Source: Streptococcus devriesei DSM 19639
GTDB lineage: Bacteria; Bacillota; Bacilli; Lactobacillales; Streptococcaceae
Length of the DNA stretch: 64,000 bases
Direction of reading: 5' to 3'
NCBI RefSeq assembly: GCF_000423725.1
Contig: NZ_KE384084.1
Location: 694,222 to 758,221, forward strand
Shown piece after piece: positions 21,478 to 31,220 of this stretch (within the stretch, counting starts at the first letter, position 1; each line of letters opens with the position of its first letter). Both the position numbers and the translations under genes were made by a program. The notes beneath the pieces are model-generated. The model saw only the letters and a list, made by a program, of their open reading frames with translations. It was not told where the DNA came from and ran no database searches.

Positions 21478-22131
21478 GTGATTATATTAGCTGGGATGAT
21501 TGGTGTCGGAAAAACAACTTACACATCCCGTATTGCCGAAAGTTTGGGAACGCAGGCCTTTTTTGAACCTGTCGATAACAATCCTATTTTAGACAAATAC
21601 TATGAAGACCCTGAAAAATACGGCTTTGCTCTGCAGATTTATTTTCTAAATAAACGCTTTAAATCCATCAAAAGCGCCTATCATGAGGACAATAATGTTT
21701 TGGATCGCTCTATCTATGAAGATGCGCTCTTTACCTATATCAATACCTTACAGGGAAGTATCAGCCAGCAGGAATATCAGATTTATTTGGAACTTCTGGA
21801 CAATATGATGGAAGAGATCAAGGGGCTGCCTAAGAAAGCACCGGATTTGTTAATCTATTTAGACGGCAGTTTTGATCACATCATAAATAACATCAAAAAA
21901 CGCGGCCGTTCCTTTGAGCAGCCGACAAAAGATAACGGTCTTCTGGATTACTACCAGCTCCTGCATCGCAACTACAAGGACTGGTACGACAGCTATGATT
22001 ACAGCCCTAAAATGAGGATTCAGACGGATGACTTTGACATCAATAAATCCAAGGATTGGGAGGCTGTCTACCGTATGATTCAGCAAGAAATGAGTGCTCT
22101 TGGAATAGGCGGCCGCTCACAGGACAGCTAA
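21478..22131 (+). CDS. Deoxynucleoside kinase (dGK/dAK type)
   Basis: A 217-residue salvage kinase that phosphorylates deoxyadenosine, deoxyguanosine or related nucleosides. P-loop GMIGVGKTT (residues 6-14), the DRSIYED motif (about 80-86, substrate and catalytic region) and the lid RGRSFEQ are visible. The start codon is GTG, 9 bases after a strong GGAGGTG site. Streptococci usually carry one or two such kinases; specificity cannot be read from the sequence. Confidence 0.88.
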   Translation: MIILAGMIGVGKTTYTSRIAESLGTQAFFEPVDNNPILDKYYEDPEKYGFALQIYFLNKRFKSIKSAYHEDNNVLDRSIYEDALFTYINTLQGSISQQEYQIYLELLDNMMEEIKGLPKKAPDLLIYLDGSFDHIINNIKKRGRSFEQPTKDNGLLDYYQLLHRNYKDWYDSYDYSPKMRIQTDDFDINKSKDWEAVYRMIQQEMSALGIGGRSQDS

Positions 22132-22359
22132 GAGCCTCTCACAAAGCATTTAATACCGGCTAAAACGCCAGCTCAGACTGTTTCAGTCGCTCTGAGACCT
22201 ATTTTTTGATACAATTATAGAAAATGAATTAGAAAGATTGAACATATAAACCACTGTGTCAACCGTTTAAGACCGGATAAATTAAGAGGTCAGGGCTTTC
22301 GTCCCAAACTCTTATTCCCACAGTTTATCAGACGGGGATATGTTCTTGGTATCATACTT

Positions 22360-23187
22360 ATGAAACTCATTTCATGGAATATTGACTCGCTTAACGCTGC
22401 TCTGACCAGCGATTCAGATCGGGCGCTGCTTTCACGTGCGGTGATTGATACTTTAGCTGAGAAAAAGCCTGATATCATTGCTATCCAGGAAACAAAATTA
22501 CCTGCTAAGGGGCCGACCAAGAAGCACTTGGAAATCCTTAAGAACTATTTTGCTGACTATGATATTGCCTGGCGCTCTTCTGTAGAGCCTGCACGCAAAG
22601 GTTATGCCGGTACGATGTTCATTTATAAATCAGAGCTTAATCCCACAGTTACTTATCCTGATATTGGCGCTCCGGCAACTATGGACGCCGAAGGCCGGAT
22701 CATCACGCTTGAATTTGATAACTTTTTTGTGACTCAAGTGTACACGCCTAATGCCGGTGATGGTCTGAAACGGCTGGAAGAAAGACAAATTTGGGATGAA
22801 AAATATGCTGATTACCTGGCAGAATTGGATAGGCAAAAACCTGTTTTAGCCGCAGGCGACTACAATGTTGCCCATCAGGAAATTGACCTGGCTCATCCCT
22901 CAAGCAATCGCCGCTCTCCAGGTTTTACAGACGAAGAACGTGCCGGATTCACCAATTTATTAGCCAAAGGCTTTACGGATACTTTCCGCTACATACACGG
23001 CAACATTCCTGATGTTTACTCATGGTGGGCTCAGCGCAGCAAGACCAGCAAAATCAACAATTCAGGCTGGAGAATTGATTATTGGCTGACCAGCAATCGC
23101 ATCGCCGATAAAGTCCTTAAATCTGAAATGATCGATTCCGGAACGCGGCAGGATCACACGCCGATTATGATAAAGATTGACTTGTAA
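22360..23187 (+). CDS. exoA: Exodeoxyribonuclease III / AP endonuclease
   Basis: A 275-residue member of the EEP nuclease superfamily acting in base-excision repair at abasic sites and 3' blocked ends. Motifs are complete: ISWNIDSLNAA (residue 4 onward), DIIAIQETKL (metal-binding Glu), GDYNVAHQEIDL (Asp/Asn pair) and the C-terminal GWRIDYWL...RQDHTPIMI with the catalytic Asp-His. It is convergent with nth, so two steps of base-excision repair sit next to each other. Confidence 0.95.
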   Translation: MKLISWNIDSLNAALTSDSDRALLSRAVIDTLAEKKPDIIAIQETKLPAKGPTKKHLEILKNYFADYDIAWRSSVEPARKGYAGTMFIYKSELNPTVTYPDIGAPATMDAEGRIITLEFDNFFVTQVYTPNAGDGLKRLEERQIWDEKYADYLAELDRQKPVLAAGDYNVAHQEIDLAHPSSNRRSPGFTDEERAGFTNLLAKGFTDTFRYIHGNIPDVYSWWAQRSKTSKINNSGWRIDYWLTSNRIADKVLKSEMIDSGTRQDHTPIMIKIDL

Positions 23188-23223
23188 CAAGTTTCCCCAT
23201 ATCACATAGACTTATTTAAAGAC

Positions 23224-23272
23224 AAAAAGATTGAGATAAAACTGCATCATGCGGTCTGTCTCAATCTTTTTT
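23224..23272. terminator. Bidirectional terminator between exoA and nth
   Basis: AAAAAGATTGAGA/TCTCAATCTTTTT hairpin between convergent genes. Confidence 0.85.
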
Positions 23273-23291
23273 ATATGAATACACGCTAAAA

Positions 23292-23921
23292 TTAACAATC
23301 CGAAAAATCATAGAGCTGAGGATAATTGTGACACTCAGGATTTTTGGGATGGCAAATCTCCCGGCCAAAATAAATCATCGCCTGATGGGCAGACAGCCAG
23401 AGTTCGGGCGGTAAAACTTCTGTAACGCGCATTTCCACTTCCAAAGGCGTCGCCGATTTTTTAACGATATCGTGATGCTTGCAAATGCGGCTGACGTGAG
23501 TATCAACAGCAAAAGCCGGAAATCCAAAGCCGACACTCATAACAACATTAGCCGTTTTTCTGCCGACACCCGATAAACTCTCCAGCTCTTTTCTCGTATG
23601 GGGCACTTCTCCCCCATATCTGTCCATCAGCTGCTGCGAACAGTCTTTCAAAAATTTTGCCTTGTTGCGGTAAAGGCCAATTTTAGAAATGTAGGACTCA
23701 ATATCTTTCAGCTGAGCCTTTGCCAGATCACCGGGCTTTGGATAGGCTGCAAACAAATCTGGTGTTACCTTATTGACAGCGGCATCCGTCGTTTGAGCTG
23801 ATAAAATAACAGCAATCAGCAGTTCAAAATGATTTTTAAAATTTAAGCTGGGCTTGGCATCCGGATAAAGAGCAATAATTTCTTCCAAAACCTTGCGAGC
23901 CCGTTTTTTCGATAAGACCAT
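23292..23921 (-). CDS. nth: Endonuclease III-like DNA glycosylase
   Basis: A 209-residue HhH-GPD glycosylase/AP lyase for oxidised pyrimidines. The helix-hairpin-helix LESLSGVGRKTANVV carries the catalytic Lys and AVDTHVSRI the catalytic Asp. The C-terminus has C-x6-C (ICHPKNPEC), but the third ligand position is Tyr (HNYPQ), with only one more Cys at the very end, so a normal four-Cys Fe-S cluster is not formed as in E. coli. ATG at 23921 has GGAG five bases away; the longer frame is less likely. Confidence 0.9.
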   Translation of the reverse strand: MVLSKKRARKVLEEIIALYPDAKPSLNFKNHFELLIAVILSAQTTDAAVNKVTPDLFAAYPKPGDLAKAQLKDIESYISKIGLYRNKAKFLKDCSQQLMDRYGGEVPHTRKELESLSGVGRKTANVVMSVGFGFPAFAVDTHVSRICKHHDIVKKSATPLEVEMRVTEVLPPELWLSAHQAMIYFGREICHPKNPECHNYPQLYDFSDC

Positions 23922-23972
23922 AACAACTCCAATTCTCCTTGTTTCCATTATAGCATGAAACCCAAGGGAAAG

Positions 23973-24002
23973 AAAAATCTCGGCTTTTAAAAGCTGAGAT
24001 TT
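23973..24002 (-). terminator. Terminator overlapping the end of the ArsC-like gene
   Basis: AAATCTCAGC/GCCGAGATTT hairpin with T-run on the minus strand; the stop codon lies within the loop region. Confidence 0.7.
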
Positions 24003-24340
24003 GCATAATGCGTTCGATAGCCGACCTGTAAAACTTTGCCATCTTTGATCAAAAGCGGACGCTTAATCAGCATACCGTCACCAGCCAATAAATCAGCAGC
24101 TTCCTCAAGACTGAGCTGATCTATTCTGTCTTTTAAGCCCAGTGCACGGTAGGATTGACCGGACGTGTTAAAGAATTTTTTCAGTTCCAGCCCGCTGCTT
24201 GCAATCAAATCTTTGATCAGATCTGCCTGCGGTGGGTTCTTTTTAATATCAACGGCCTGATAAGCAAGACCCAGCTGATCCAGCTCTGCCTTAGCTTTGC
24301 GGCAAGTACTGCACTTAGGGTATTCATAAAATACAAGCAT
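23987..24340 (-). CDS. ArsC/Spx-family thioredoxin-fold protein
   Basis: A 117-residue protein of the ArsC/Spx/YffB superfamily. It keeps the N-terminal CSTC motif (residues 10-13) and the family core TSGQSYRALGLKD and IKRPLLI. The YffB/ArsC-like branch fits better than the Spx regulator branch, because the central basic RNA-polymerase-contacting pattern of Spx is absent; arsenate reduction is not implied. Cotranscription with the downstream nth is unlikely given the terminator. Confidence 0.8.
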   Translation of the reverse strand: MLVFYEYPKCSTCRKAKAELDQLGLAYQAVDIKKNPPQADLIKDLIASSGLELKKFFNTSGQSYRALGLKDRIDQLSLEEAADLLAGDGMLIKRPLLIKDGKVLQVGYRTHYANLSF

Positions 24341-24362
24341 TATTTCTCCTTTCTTTTCTATC

Positions 24363-24875
24363 TTAACGAGAAGAACGGCTGCTTGTCAAGAGTTTAACAC
24401 CCTCATGCTGCAAGAGCCATATTTTTTTGTCTGTACCGCTGGCATAGCCTGTTATCTGACCATAGGAGCCCAGCACCCGGTGGCAGGGAACGATGATGCT
24501 TAATGGATTGCGGCCAACAGCTCCGCCGACCGCCCGAGCAGAATGGCAGTGTATTCTCTCAGCAATGTCGCCGTAGGTCATTGTTTGACCAAAAGGAATT
24601 TCCCGCAGCACCTGCCAGACCTGTTTTTGAAAAGGTGTTCCCTGAGGAGACAGCAAAAGCTCCCCTTGTTTGGGATTTTCGCCGGCAAAATAGGCATCCA
24701 GCCACTGCCTTGTTTGACTTAAAACAGTGTTATCAGCTTCTAAAATTGCGTCGTTATTTATACCCTGTTCAAAATATTTTTGACCGACAAACCAGACACC
24801 GATAAGTCCTTGACTATCGGCAACCAATGACAAGTCTCCCAAAGGAGAGTGATAGATTTGCTTGTATAGGGTCAT
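24363..24875 (-). CDS. ogt: Methylated-DNA-[protein]-cysteine S-methyltransferase
   Basis: A suicide repair protein taking methyl groups from O6-methylguanine. 170 residues: an N-terminal Ogt-like domain, then the winged-helix domain with GTPFQKQVWQVLREIPFGQTMTYGDIA, the Arg-finger region HSARAVGGAVGRNPLSI and the acceptor motif PCHRV. It lies just upstream of the ArsC-like gene on the same strand, spaced by about 20 bp, so the two are probably cotranscribed. Confidence 0.92.
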   Translation of the reverse strand: MTLYKQIYHSPLGDLSLVADSQGLIGVWFVGQKYFEQGINNDAILEADNTVLSQTRQWLDAYFAGENPKQGELLLSPQGTPFQKQVWQVLREIPFGQTMTYGDIAERIHCHSARAVGGAVGRNPLSIIVPCHRVLGSYGQITGYASGTDKKIWLLQHEGVKLLTSSRSSR

Positions 24876-24970
24876 TAGCAGCCTCCTTTTGCTTTGAACA
24901 CAAACGTTCAGTCAAACATCAAATAATATTAACCTTTTTGCTGCTCCTGTCTGAGGTCAAACAATTATAG

Positions 24971-25013
24971 AAAAAGAGTGATGTTAGGTCACAATCGAAC
25001 TAACCATCACCCT
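24971..25013 (-). terminator. Terminator of the serC-GNAT-serA operon
   Basis: GGTGATGGTTAG/CTAACATCAC hairpin then CTCTTTTT on the minus strand, after the serA stop. Confidence 0.8.
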
Positions 25014-25026
25014 TATTTTCAGCTGT

Positions 25027-26220
25027 TTATTTAGCGGCCTTGCTCTTTCCCTTAATCAAGCGGACACGGACAATATTGTCACTGGCTTCAAAATTAGCAA
25101 CCAGCTCATCAATTTTGGCCTTGTCAGTTTCATCAAGGTCAAGAATTGTATAAGCGTAGTTTCCTCTTGAACGATTGAGGATATTATCAATATTAATATC
25201 CAGATTAGAAACGGCAGTTGACAGACGCGCTACAATATTAGGAACATTTTTATTAATTAATGTGATCCGGTAAGGTGCTGTCAGCGCTTGGTGCATATTA
25301 GGGAAATTAACAGAATTTGTAATTTCGCCGGTTTCCATGAAACGGCGGATAGTTCGTCCGGCCATAATAGCACAGTTGAGCTCCGCTTCTGCAGTAGAGC
25401 CGCCGACATGCGGAAAGACAGTGATGCCTTCTTTATTGAGCAGTTCTTCGCTTCCAAAATCGGTAAAGTAGTGTCTGACAACACCTGTTTCAAGAGCATC
25501 AAACAGGTCTGTATTATTTACCAGTTCACCGCGGGCAAAATTAATGATAACCGTTCCCTTTTTCATCAGACCAAAACTGTCTGCATTAAAAGTATCCTTG
25601 GTATCTTCTGTCAAAGGAACGTGGATGGTGATGTAATCTGAGTTTTCAAAAATGTCGTTCAAATCGTTGACACGTTTGACATGACTGGAGATGTTCCAAG
25701 CAGTTTCAATAGAAACGTAAGGGTCATAGCCCAGCACATTCATACCCAGACGGCGGGCATCATTGGCAATACGGGCACCGATGGCACCAAGACCGATAAC
25801 TCCCAGTGTTTTTCCGGAAATTTCGCTGCCTGCAAATTGTTTTTTCCCAGCTTCAACCTGCTTAGGCACATCATCACCTGTCAGAGTATTAACCCAACGG
25901 TTAGCAGAGATGTAGTCACGCGCAGATAAGAGGAGTGATGCAATGACAGCCTCTTTGACCGCATTGGCATTGGCACCGGGCGTATTAAAAACGACAATTC
26001 CCTTGGCAGTAGCCTCATCAATGGGAATGTTATTAGTTCCTGCACCCGCACGGGCAATAGCTTTCAGGTTATCCGGAAAATCAGCATTATGAAGATTTTC
26101 ACTCCGAATAATATAGGCATCCGGATTGTCTTTCAAATCTCCGTCAATTTGAAAACCATTGCCTAACTCTTTTAACCCGATTTGATTAATATTGTTAAAT
26201 GTTCTTACACTAAATACCAT
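25027..26220 (-). CDS. serA: D-3-phosphoglycerate dehydrogenase
   Basis: First committed step of serine synthesis: 3-phosphoglycerate to 3-phosphohydroxypyruvate with NAD+. 397 residues: Rossmann motif GLGAIGARI (about 143-151), NFARGELVN (active-site Arg), catalytic His in FPHVGGSTAEAE, and a C-terminal ACT domain (about 320-390) for serine binding. It belongs to the short type lacking the extra allosteric substrate-binding domain. Third gene in the serC-GNAT-serA order. Confidence 0.95.
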   Translation of the reverse strand: MVFSVRTFNNINQIGLKELGNGFQIDGDLKDNPDAYIIRSENLHNADFPDNLKAIARAGAGTNNIPIDEATAKGIVVFNTPGANANAVKEAVIASLLLSARDYISANRWVNTLTGDDVPKQVEAGKKQFAGSEISGKTLGVIGLGAIGARIANDARRLGMNVLGYDPYVSIETAWNISSHVKRVNDLNDIFENSDYITIHVPLTEDTKDTFNADSFGLMKKGTVIINFARGELVNNTDLFDALETGVVRHYFTDFGSEELLNKEGITVFPHVGGSTAEAELNCAIMAGRTIRRFMETGEITNSVNFPNMHQALTAPYRITLINKNVPNIVARLSTAVSNLDINIDNILNRSRGNYAYTILDLDETDKAKIDELVANFEASDNIVRVRLIKGKSKAAK

Positions 26221-26314
26221 ACTTGTTCATGCCTTGGAAAATCCTTGGCGTCTCCCTTTCTACTAGAATCTGACCCTGACCGACGGCCAAGCAGGTCAGA
26301 AAGTCCGATCTCAA

Positions 26315-26845
26315 TTATTCGTCAATTTCTTGATAGAGACTGTTTTCACTTTTCGTTTTTATTTTTTGATAGGCCAGTCTGACACCGTCTACAGGAACTT
26401 TTCCGCAATAGACAAAGCCGAGCTTTTCCAGAATATGCTGCATAGCCTTATTTTTTTCATGGGTATCGCAACGAAAATCATGCCCTGCATAGCCTTCAAT
26501 CAAGCCTTGAAGAAAGGTCTGAGCAACCTGCTGCCCGCGGTAAGAACTAGCTACAGCAATCCTATGAAAGGTTATATAACGGCGGTTCTTATGCTTCCAC
26601 TGACCCTCATAAATCTGATCATAAGCGTCCTCGTGTCCGTCAATAGCTGCCGCATAGGCCACAATTTGTCCCTCATCAAGGGCAACATAGCCGCGCCCTT
26701 CTAAAATATCTTCAAAAATGATGTCTTGATTAGGATAATCTCCCTGCCACTGGTCGCTCCCATAAGAAGCCATTTCTTCTCTAGCTTCCTCAATGATAGC
26801 CATGATACGATCCACTTCATTTGGAAAAGCTAATCTAATTTCCAT
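26315..26845 (-). CDS. GNAT-family acetyltransferase in the ser operon
   Basis: A 176-residue GNAT acetyltransferase with the cofactor loop in RIAVASSYRGQQVAQTFLQGLI and a terminal NKAMQHILEKLGFVYCG block. The DTHEKN segment before the C-terminal strand is common in this subgroup. It sits between serC and serA, spacing about 95-130 bp, all on the minus strand; no phosphoserine phosphatase gene is seen in the window. Whether it acts in serine metabolism is unknown. Confidence 0.8.
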   Translation of the reverse strand: MEIRLAFPNEVDRIMAIIEEAREEMASYGSDQWQGDYPNQDIIFEDILEGRGYVALDEGQIVAYAAAIDGHEDAYDQIYEGQWKHKNRRYITFHRIAVASSYRGQQVAQTFLQGLIEGYAGHDFRCDTHEKNKAMQHILEKLGFVYCGKVPVDGVRLAYQKIKTKSENSLYQEIDE

Positions 26846-26972
26846 TTTTTCTACCTACTTTTTTGAATCAGCTGATGCTGTTCAGTAATCATGTGTTCAA
26901 AACGTGTTGTTCTGCTTTTAAATCAGCCTGTATGAGCGTTCTGAGGCCGATGTTTAAAGCTTATTAAAACTT

Positions 26973-28064
26973 TTACTTGTTTTCTTTTTCAAAGGTCTTC
27001 ATAAAGTCAATCAAATCCAGCACTCCCTGGCGCGGAAAAGCATTGTAAAGGCTGGCACGCATGCCTCCGACACTGCGGTGGCCCTTGATATTTTTGAAGC
27101 CTAAAGCATCGGCCTGAGCAACAAATTCAGCATCCAAATCCTTACTTGGAGTGACAAACGGAATGTTGGCTACCGAGCGATCTTTAGGATTTTTGACGGG
27201 GCTGCTGTAAAAGTCAGATTGTTCAATAAAGTCATAGAGCAAACCAGACTTTTCACGGTTAATCTTTTCCATAGCGTCAACGCCGCCCAGCTCCTTAACC
27301 CATTCAAAGACTAATTTAGCAATATAAATGCCGTAGGTTGGCGGGGTATTGTAAAGGGAACCAGCATCTGCCTGAATACGGTAGTCCAGCATGCTGGACA
27401 GCACAGGCTCATCATTTAATAAATCATCACGGACAATCACGATGGTTACCCCGGCAGGTCCGATATTTTTTTGAGCTCCCGCATAGATGAGGCCAAAATC
27501 AGCGACATTGTAGCGAACAGCCAAAATGTTAGAAGACATATCGGCTACGATTGGCACACCGTTGGTTTCAGGAAGGTCATAAATAGCTGTTCCTTCGATC
27601 GTATTGTTGGTTGTGATATGGACATAGGCTGCATCTTTATCAATTTGCTGGCTGTCAATTTCCGGGATATGGTCGTAGACCGTATCTTCTGATGAAGCCA
27701 ATAGAACCGGTTCAAAAGGAATCGTTTCGGACAATTTCACAGCTTCCGCGTAGGCTTTTTTCCCCCAGGAACCTGCTACCACATAATAAGCCTTGCGGCC
27801 GCGGGCGAGATTGAGCGGCAGCATTGAAAACTGAGTTGACGCTCCGCCTTGTAAAAAAAGCACCTTATAATTATCAGGAATAGCCATCAAATCGCGGAGC
27901 AGGCGCTCAGCGTTCTTGATAATGTCATCAAATTCTTTGGAGCGATGAGATAATTCCATAACACTCATCCCTGAGTGATTATAATCCAAGAACTCAGCCT
28001 GTGCTTTTTCAAGAACAGGTTTTGGCAATACTGCAGGACCTGCAGAGAAATTGTAAATTGTCAT
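26973..28064 (-). CDS. serC: Phosphoserine aminotransferase
   Basis: PLP enzyme that converts 3-phosphohydroxypyruvate and glutamate to phosphoserine and 2-oxoglutarate. 363 residues; start [14 protein letters not shown] is the family signature, the HRSKEF and [14 protein letters not shown] segments bind phosphate and cofactor, and [10 protein letters not shown] carries the Schiff-base Lys. Complete and of normal length. First gene of the serine cluster. Confidence 0.96.
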   Translation of the reverse strand: MTIYNFSAGPAVLPKPVLEKAQAEFLDYNHSGMSVMELSHRSKEFDDIIKNAERLLRDLMAIPDNYKVLFLQGGASTQFSMLPLNLARGRKAYYVVAGSWGKKAYAEAVKLSETIPFEPVLLASSEDTVYDHIPEIDSQQIDKDAAYVHITTNNTIEGTAIYDLPETNGVPIVADMSSNILAVRYNVADFGLIYAGAQKNIGPAGVTIVIVRDDLLNDEPVLSSMLDYRIQADAGSLYNTPPTYGIYIAKLVFEWVKELGGVDAMEKINREKSGLLYDFIEQSDFYSSPVKNPKDRSVANIPFVTPSKDLDAEFVAQADALGFKNIKGHRSVGGMRASLYNAFPRQGVLDLIDFMKTFEKENK

Positions 28065-28328
28065 CTGATACCTCCTTAAAGTAAGTAAATTATATCACAA
28101 ATTTTCAGAATGTTGTAAACTAATTTCATTTTTCTAAAGCTTTTATGCCTAAGAGGATTTAAAAAAGCCATCTCATTAAAAGACAGCACTTTTAAGCCAA
28201 TTAAAACAAGATTTAGCCGGATATTTTCCTGATTAGACAGCACTGCCGCCTTCTCTGGTCCAAATCCGAGCAATTTCTTCAATCGAACTGAGAAAATTTT
28301 CCTTTCACAGGTTTCTCCGGATCTAGCC

Positions 28329-29198
28329 TCAACTGTCTAATCCATGGTAAATCTGGTAAAGTTCCTGACGATTGAAGTTATTGTCTTTAGCTACTTTTTT
28401 AATAGCCTGATTAGGCCTCATTCCTTTCCCAATCAATTCTTCAACTAAATCTTTAAGATTAGCCTCACTGAGCTGCTGCTCATTCTCCTGCTTTTCATAG
28501 CCAGAGATAATAAGAAGGCATTCACCTTTTGGAGGAGTTTCAGCAATATAATCTAAGAGCTCAGAAACTGTTCCCCTTTGATATTCCTCGTAGAGTTTGG
28601 TTAGTTCCCTGACCAAGGCTGCCTGCCTATCACCATAGACAGCCAGTATGTTGCCCAAGGTCTCCTTAACGCGGTAGGGCGATTCATAAAAAATCTGGGT
28701 TTCCGGATAGCGCTTTTTAGCCTCCAAAAAAGATTTTTGCTGACCGGATTTACGGGGCAAAAAACCGTAAAAAACATGAGGCTGGGGAGCTAAGCCGCTT
28801 GCAATCAGAGCCGTAATCCCGGCTGAAGCCCCAGGCAGGGCAACCACAGGAATGCCTTCTGCTACAGCGGCCTTGACCAGATCATGTCCCGGATCAGAAA
28901 TAGAGGGCATCCCTGCATCAGAGACCTGAGCCAGAGATTTTCCCTCTTTTAAACAGCTAATCAACTCAGGAATTTTTTCAAAGGCGTTGTGCTCATGAAA
29001 ACTCATCTGACGGGTAGCAATATCAAAATGCTTGAGCAAAAGCCCCGTATTTCGCGTATCCTCTGCCGCAATCATATCAACAGTCTTCAGCACCTCAATG
29101 CTCCGAAAAGTCATATCATCAAGATTGCCGATAGGGGTCGGAACCAGATAGAGCGTCCCGCAGCTTAATTCTTCTTTAAAACTTTTTTGTACTTGCAT
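28329..29198 (-). CDS. rsmI: 16S rRNA (cytidine1402-2'-O)-methyltransferase
   Basis: RsmI 2'-O-methylates C1402 in the ribosomal decoding centre, using SAM. The tetrapyrrole-methylase-like fold is marked by LYLVPTPIGNLDDMTFRS (residues 16-33), AAEDTRNTG and SDAGMPSISDPGHDLV, and a short C-terminal domain ends with LYQIYHGL. The ATG at 29198 begins 5 bp after the yabA stop; the earlier Met at 29231 lies inside yabA. Last gene of tmk-holB-ricT-yabA-rsmI. Confidence 0.93.
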   Translation of the reverse strand: MQVQKSFKEELSCGTLYLVPTPIGNLDDMTFRSIEVLKTVDMIAAEDTRNTGLLLKHFDIATRQMSFHEHNAFEKIPELISCLKEGKSLAQVSDAGMPSISDPGHDLVKAAVAEGIPVVALPGASAGITALIASGLAPQPHVFYGFLPRKSGQQKSFLEAKKRYPETQIFYESPYRVKETLGNILAVYGDRQAALVRELTKLYEEYQRGTVSELLDYIAETPPKGECLLIISGYEKQENEQQLSEANLKDLVEELIGKGMRPNQAIKKVAKDNNFNRQELYQIYHGLDS

Positions 29199-29203
29199 CA
29201 CTT

Positions 29204-29536
29204 CTACTCTCGGTACAATAATTCCATGCAAAAGGCACAGTCTTCATTATTTTCACGGCGCTGCCCATAAAAGAAGGTGCAGATATGAAAACCATCTTCG
29301 TAAATATTTTCAAGATTTTCTTTTCTGGAACTAATGCCTTTATTGCCGGACTCGCTTTCTTCAAGCTGACTGAACTGGCTCAGGCGGTCACGGAGCTTGC
29401 TGTTTTCCAAACGCAGCGCCGCATTTTGTTCCACCAGATCCTGAACTTGTTTTTTCAAGGCTTCGGCTTCAGCCAAGGTCTCCATCAGATTTTGCGAGAA
29501 ACCATCAAATGCAGCAAATAAATCTTTTTTATCCAT
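29204..29536 (-). CDS. yabA: Replication initiation control protein YabA
   Basis: YabA restrains DnaA by bridging it to DnaN. 110 residues: an N-terminal coiled coil (about 3-60, rich in Leu/Glu with [18 protein letters not shown]), a low-complexity linker, and a C-terminal zinc-binding segment with His-x-Cys (about 86-88) and CAFC (about 101-104). The four-gene neighbourhood with holB and tmk is the conserved Firmicute setting for it. Confidence 0.93.
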   Translation of the reverse strand: MDKKDLFAAFDGFSQNLMETLAEAEALKKQVQDLVEQNAALRLENSKLRDRLSQFSQLEESESGNKGISSRKENLENIYEDGFHICTFFYGQRRENNEDCAFCMELLYRE

Positions 29537-30335
29537 TGACCCTAACCTCCTCTAAAGCATAGGTCAAAAGGCCTGGATTTTCCTCAAAACGCACCTTGAC
29601 CGTTTCTGAAATCACATCAATCCCTGCAACAATGCCCTGACCGTTTTGGGTTTCTACGCTGGCTCCCAAATCCGGAAATTTTTCCTTGGATTCTCTGTAA
29701 AAATCATCCTCAAAACTCAGGCAGCACATCAGCCGGCCGCAGATTCCGGTTGTTTTGCCGGAATTCAAAGACAGATTTTGATTTTTGGCCATTTTGATAG
29801 AGACCGGCGGAAATTCACCTAGAAAGCTTGAACAGCAAAGGGCTCGGCCGCACGGGCCCAAGCCGCCGTAAATCTTACTTTCTTCACGGCTGTTAATCTG
29901 GCGCAGCTCAATCCTGGCCTTAAAAAGATTGGCCAGATCTTTCAAAAGCTGCCTGAAGTCGACACGGTGCTCTGCAACAAAGGTAATGAGAACCTGCTCA
30001 CGCTCTAAGGGAAAGACAATGTCAATCAGCTTCATCTCAAGCTGATTTTTTTGAATCAGGTCTCTCACCTTAGAAAAACTGTTTTCTGCTAATTTCAGAT
30101 TATTATGATAGGTTTCAATATCAGCAGCTTCTGCTCTCCTTACAGCTCTGTCCATCTGCTCAGTGTCAGGCAGCTTATCGGTAGACATTTCAAAATTAGT
30201 CTGAACGACTTGAGCCAGATGGCTGCCCTTATGCTTTTTGACAATGAGATAGTCCTCTTTTTGATAGGTTTGATCAGGCAGCACATAATTGATACGGCCT
30301 GTTTTTTCGTATTTAATACCAATTACTTCTATCAT
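29529..30335 (-). CDS. ricT: RicT (YaaT), PSP1-domain regulatory iron-sulfur protein
   Basis: In Bacillus, RicT with RicA and RicF (YmcA, YlbF) forms an Fe-S complex needed for RNase Y-dependent mRNA maturation. This 268-residue protein has the Cys-rich PSP1 core [15 protein letters not shown] and [15 protein letters not shown] at 30335 overlaps the holB stop as ATGA; the frame is open further but that part lies inside holB. A ylbF homologue lies 7 kb away at 37633. Confidence 0.9.
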   Translation of the reverse strand: MIEVIGIKYEKTGRINYVLPDQTYQKEDYLIVKKHKGSHLAQVVQTNFEMSTDKLPDTEQMDRAVRRAEAADIETYHNNLKLAENSFSKVRDLIQKNQLEMKLIDIVFPLEREQVLITFVAEHRVDFRQLLKDLANLFKARIELRQINSREESKIYGGLGPCGRALCCSSFLGEFPPVSIKMAKNQNLSLNSGKTTGICGRLMCCLSFEDDFYRESKEKFPDLGASVETQNGQGIVAGIDVISETVKVRFEENPGLLTYALEEVRVNG

Positions 30336-31219
30336 GTGATCACCATATATTCTAGTGCATTTTGAAAATTGACATTGCTGAGCCACATTTGCTTAGCTTG
30401 ATACACAGCTTCTAAGCAGTCCAGAGCAGCTCTTTTTTCATAATGTTTCGACAAGAGCAGAGTCAGCAATTCAAAAGCCCACTCCTGCTCAGATTTATCA
30501 CTGGCTGCCTGAGCCAAACGTGCTGCTTCTAAGAAAGCAAGATCCTTGCTCTTAAATAAAAGGGCTGCAAAACGCTCACAAGCCTTGAGCAAATCTAAAA
30601 CCTTGCTGTTTTGTGCAAATTCTTCTGCTTGGGGCCAATCTTTAGCCAAATCAGCTAGAATTTCCGCCTGATTTTTAAGCAGACCTGCTTGCTCCAGCTT
30701 CTTGGCCAAATAAACCGTATTTTTAGGGAAATGAAAAATTTGTGTACGGCTTTTGATGGTTGGCAGGATTTTACTGTCATCTCTGGTTAGTAAAATAATA
30801 TAGGAATCGCTCTGCGGCTCTTCTATAAATTTCAGCAGACTATTGGCAGCATTGACATGCATCTTATCAGCATCGCGGATAATAAAGACCTGTGACTGCC
30901 CTTCAAAACCTGAACTGGAAAATTCCCGCAAGAGGCCGCGAACGGTTTCCGTTTTGATCAGCTGTCCGCTGGGTTCCACCACCCTGACATCGGAAAAATC
31001 ATTGGCGGCAATCAGGCGGCAGGAACGGCATTTACCGCAGGGAAGACCATCTGCCGGGGCTTCACAGAAGCGGCTCTGTGCCAAAAGAAGCGCCATCTCA
31101 AAGCTGGCAAAATCTCCCGAAAAAAGATAGGCATGGCTTAACCTATCGGATTTTAAAATGTGCTTAAATTCTTGAAAAATTTTAGGCTGCAGCTTTTCTA
31201 ATTCCATATCAATCGTCAC
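30332..31219 (-). CDS. holB: DNA polymerase III delta-prime subunit
   Basis: Clamp-loader subunit of 295 residues. An AAA+ fold is seen with a degenerate P-loop region (YLFSGDFASFEMALL) as usual for delta-prime, the zinc module CGKCRSC (about 63-69), the DADKMHVNAANSLLKFIEEP box and the SRTQ arginine-finger-type motif. The start may be the Met at 31219 or the one four codons on. Cotranscribed with tmk just upstream. Confidence 0.93.
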   Translation of the reverse strand: MTIDMELEKLQPKIFQEFKHILKSDRLSHAYLFSGDFASFEMALLLAQSRFCEAPADGLPCGKCRSCRLIAANDFSDVRVVEPSGQLIKTETVRGLLREFSSSGFEGQSQVFIIRDADKMHVNAANSLLKFIEEPQSDSYIILLTRDDSKILPTIKSRTQIFHFPKNTVYLAKKLEQAGLLKNQAEILADLAKDWPQAEEFAQNSKVLDLLKACERFAALLFKSKDLAFLEAARLAQAASDKSEQEWAFELLTLLLSKHYEKRAALDCLEAVYQAKQMWLSNVNFQNALEYMVIT

Positions 31220-31220
31220 T

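Noticed and set aside
28076..28282. 68-codon minus-strand ORF upstream of serC
   Set aside because: No recognisable RBS or family, and hydrophobic low-complexity residues typical of AT-rich intergenic translation.
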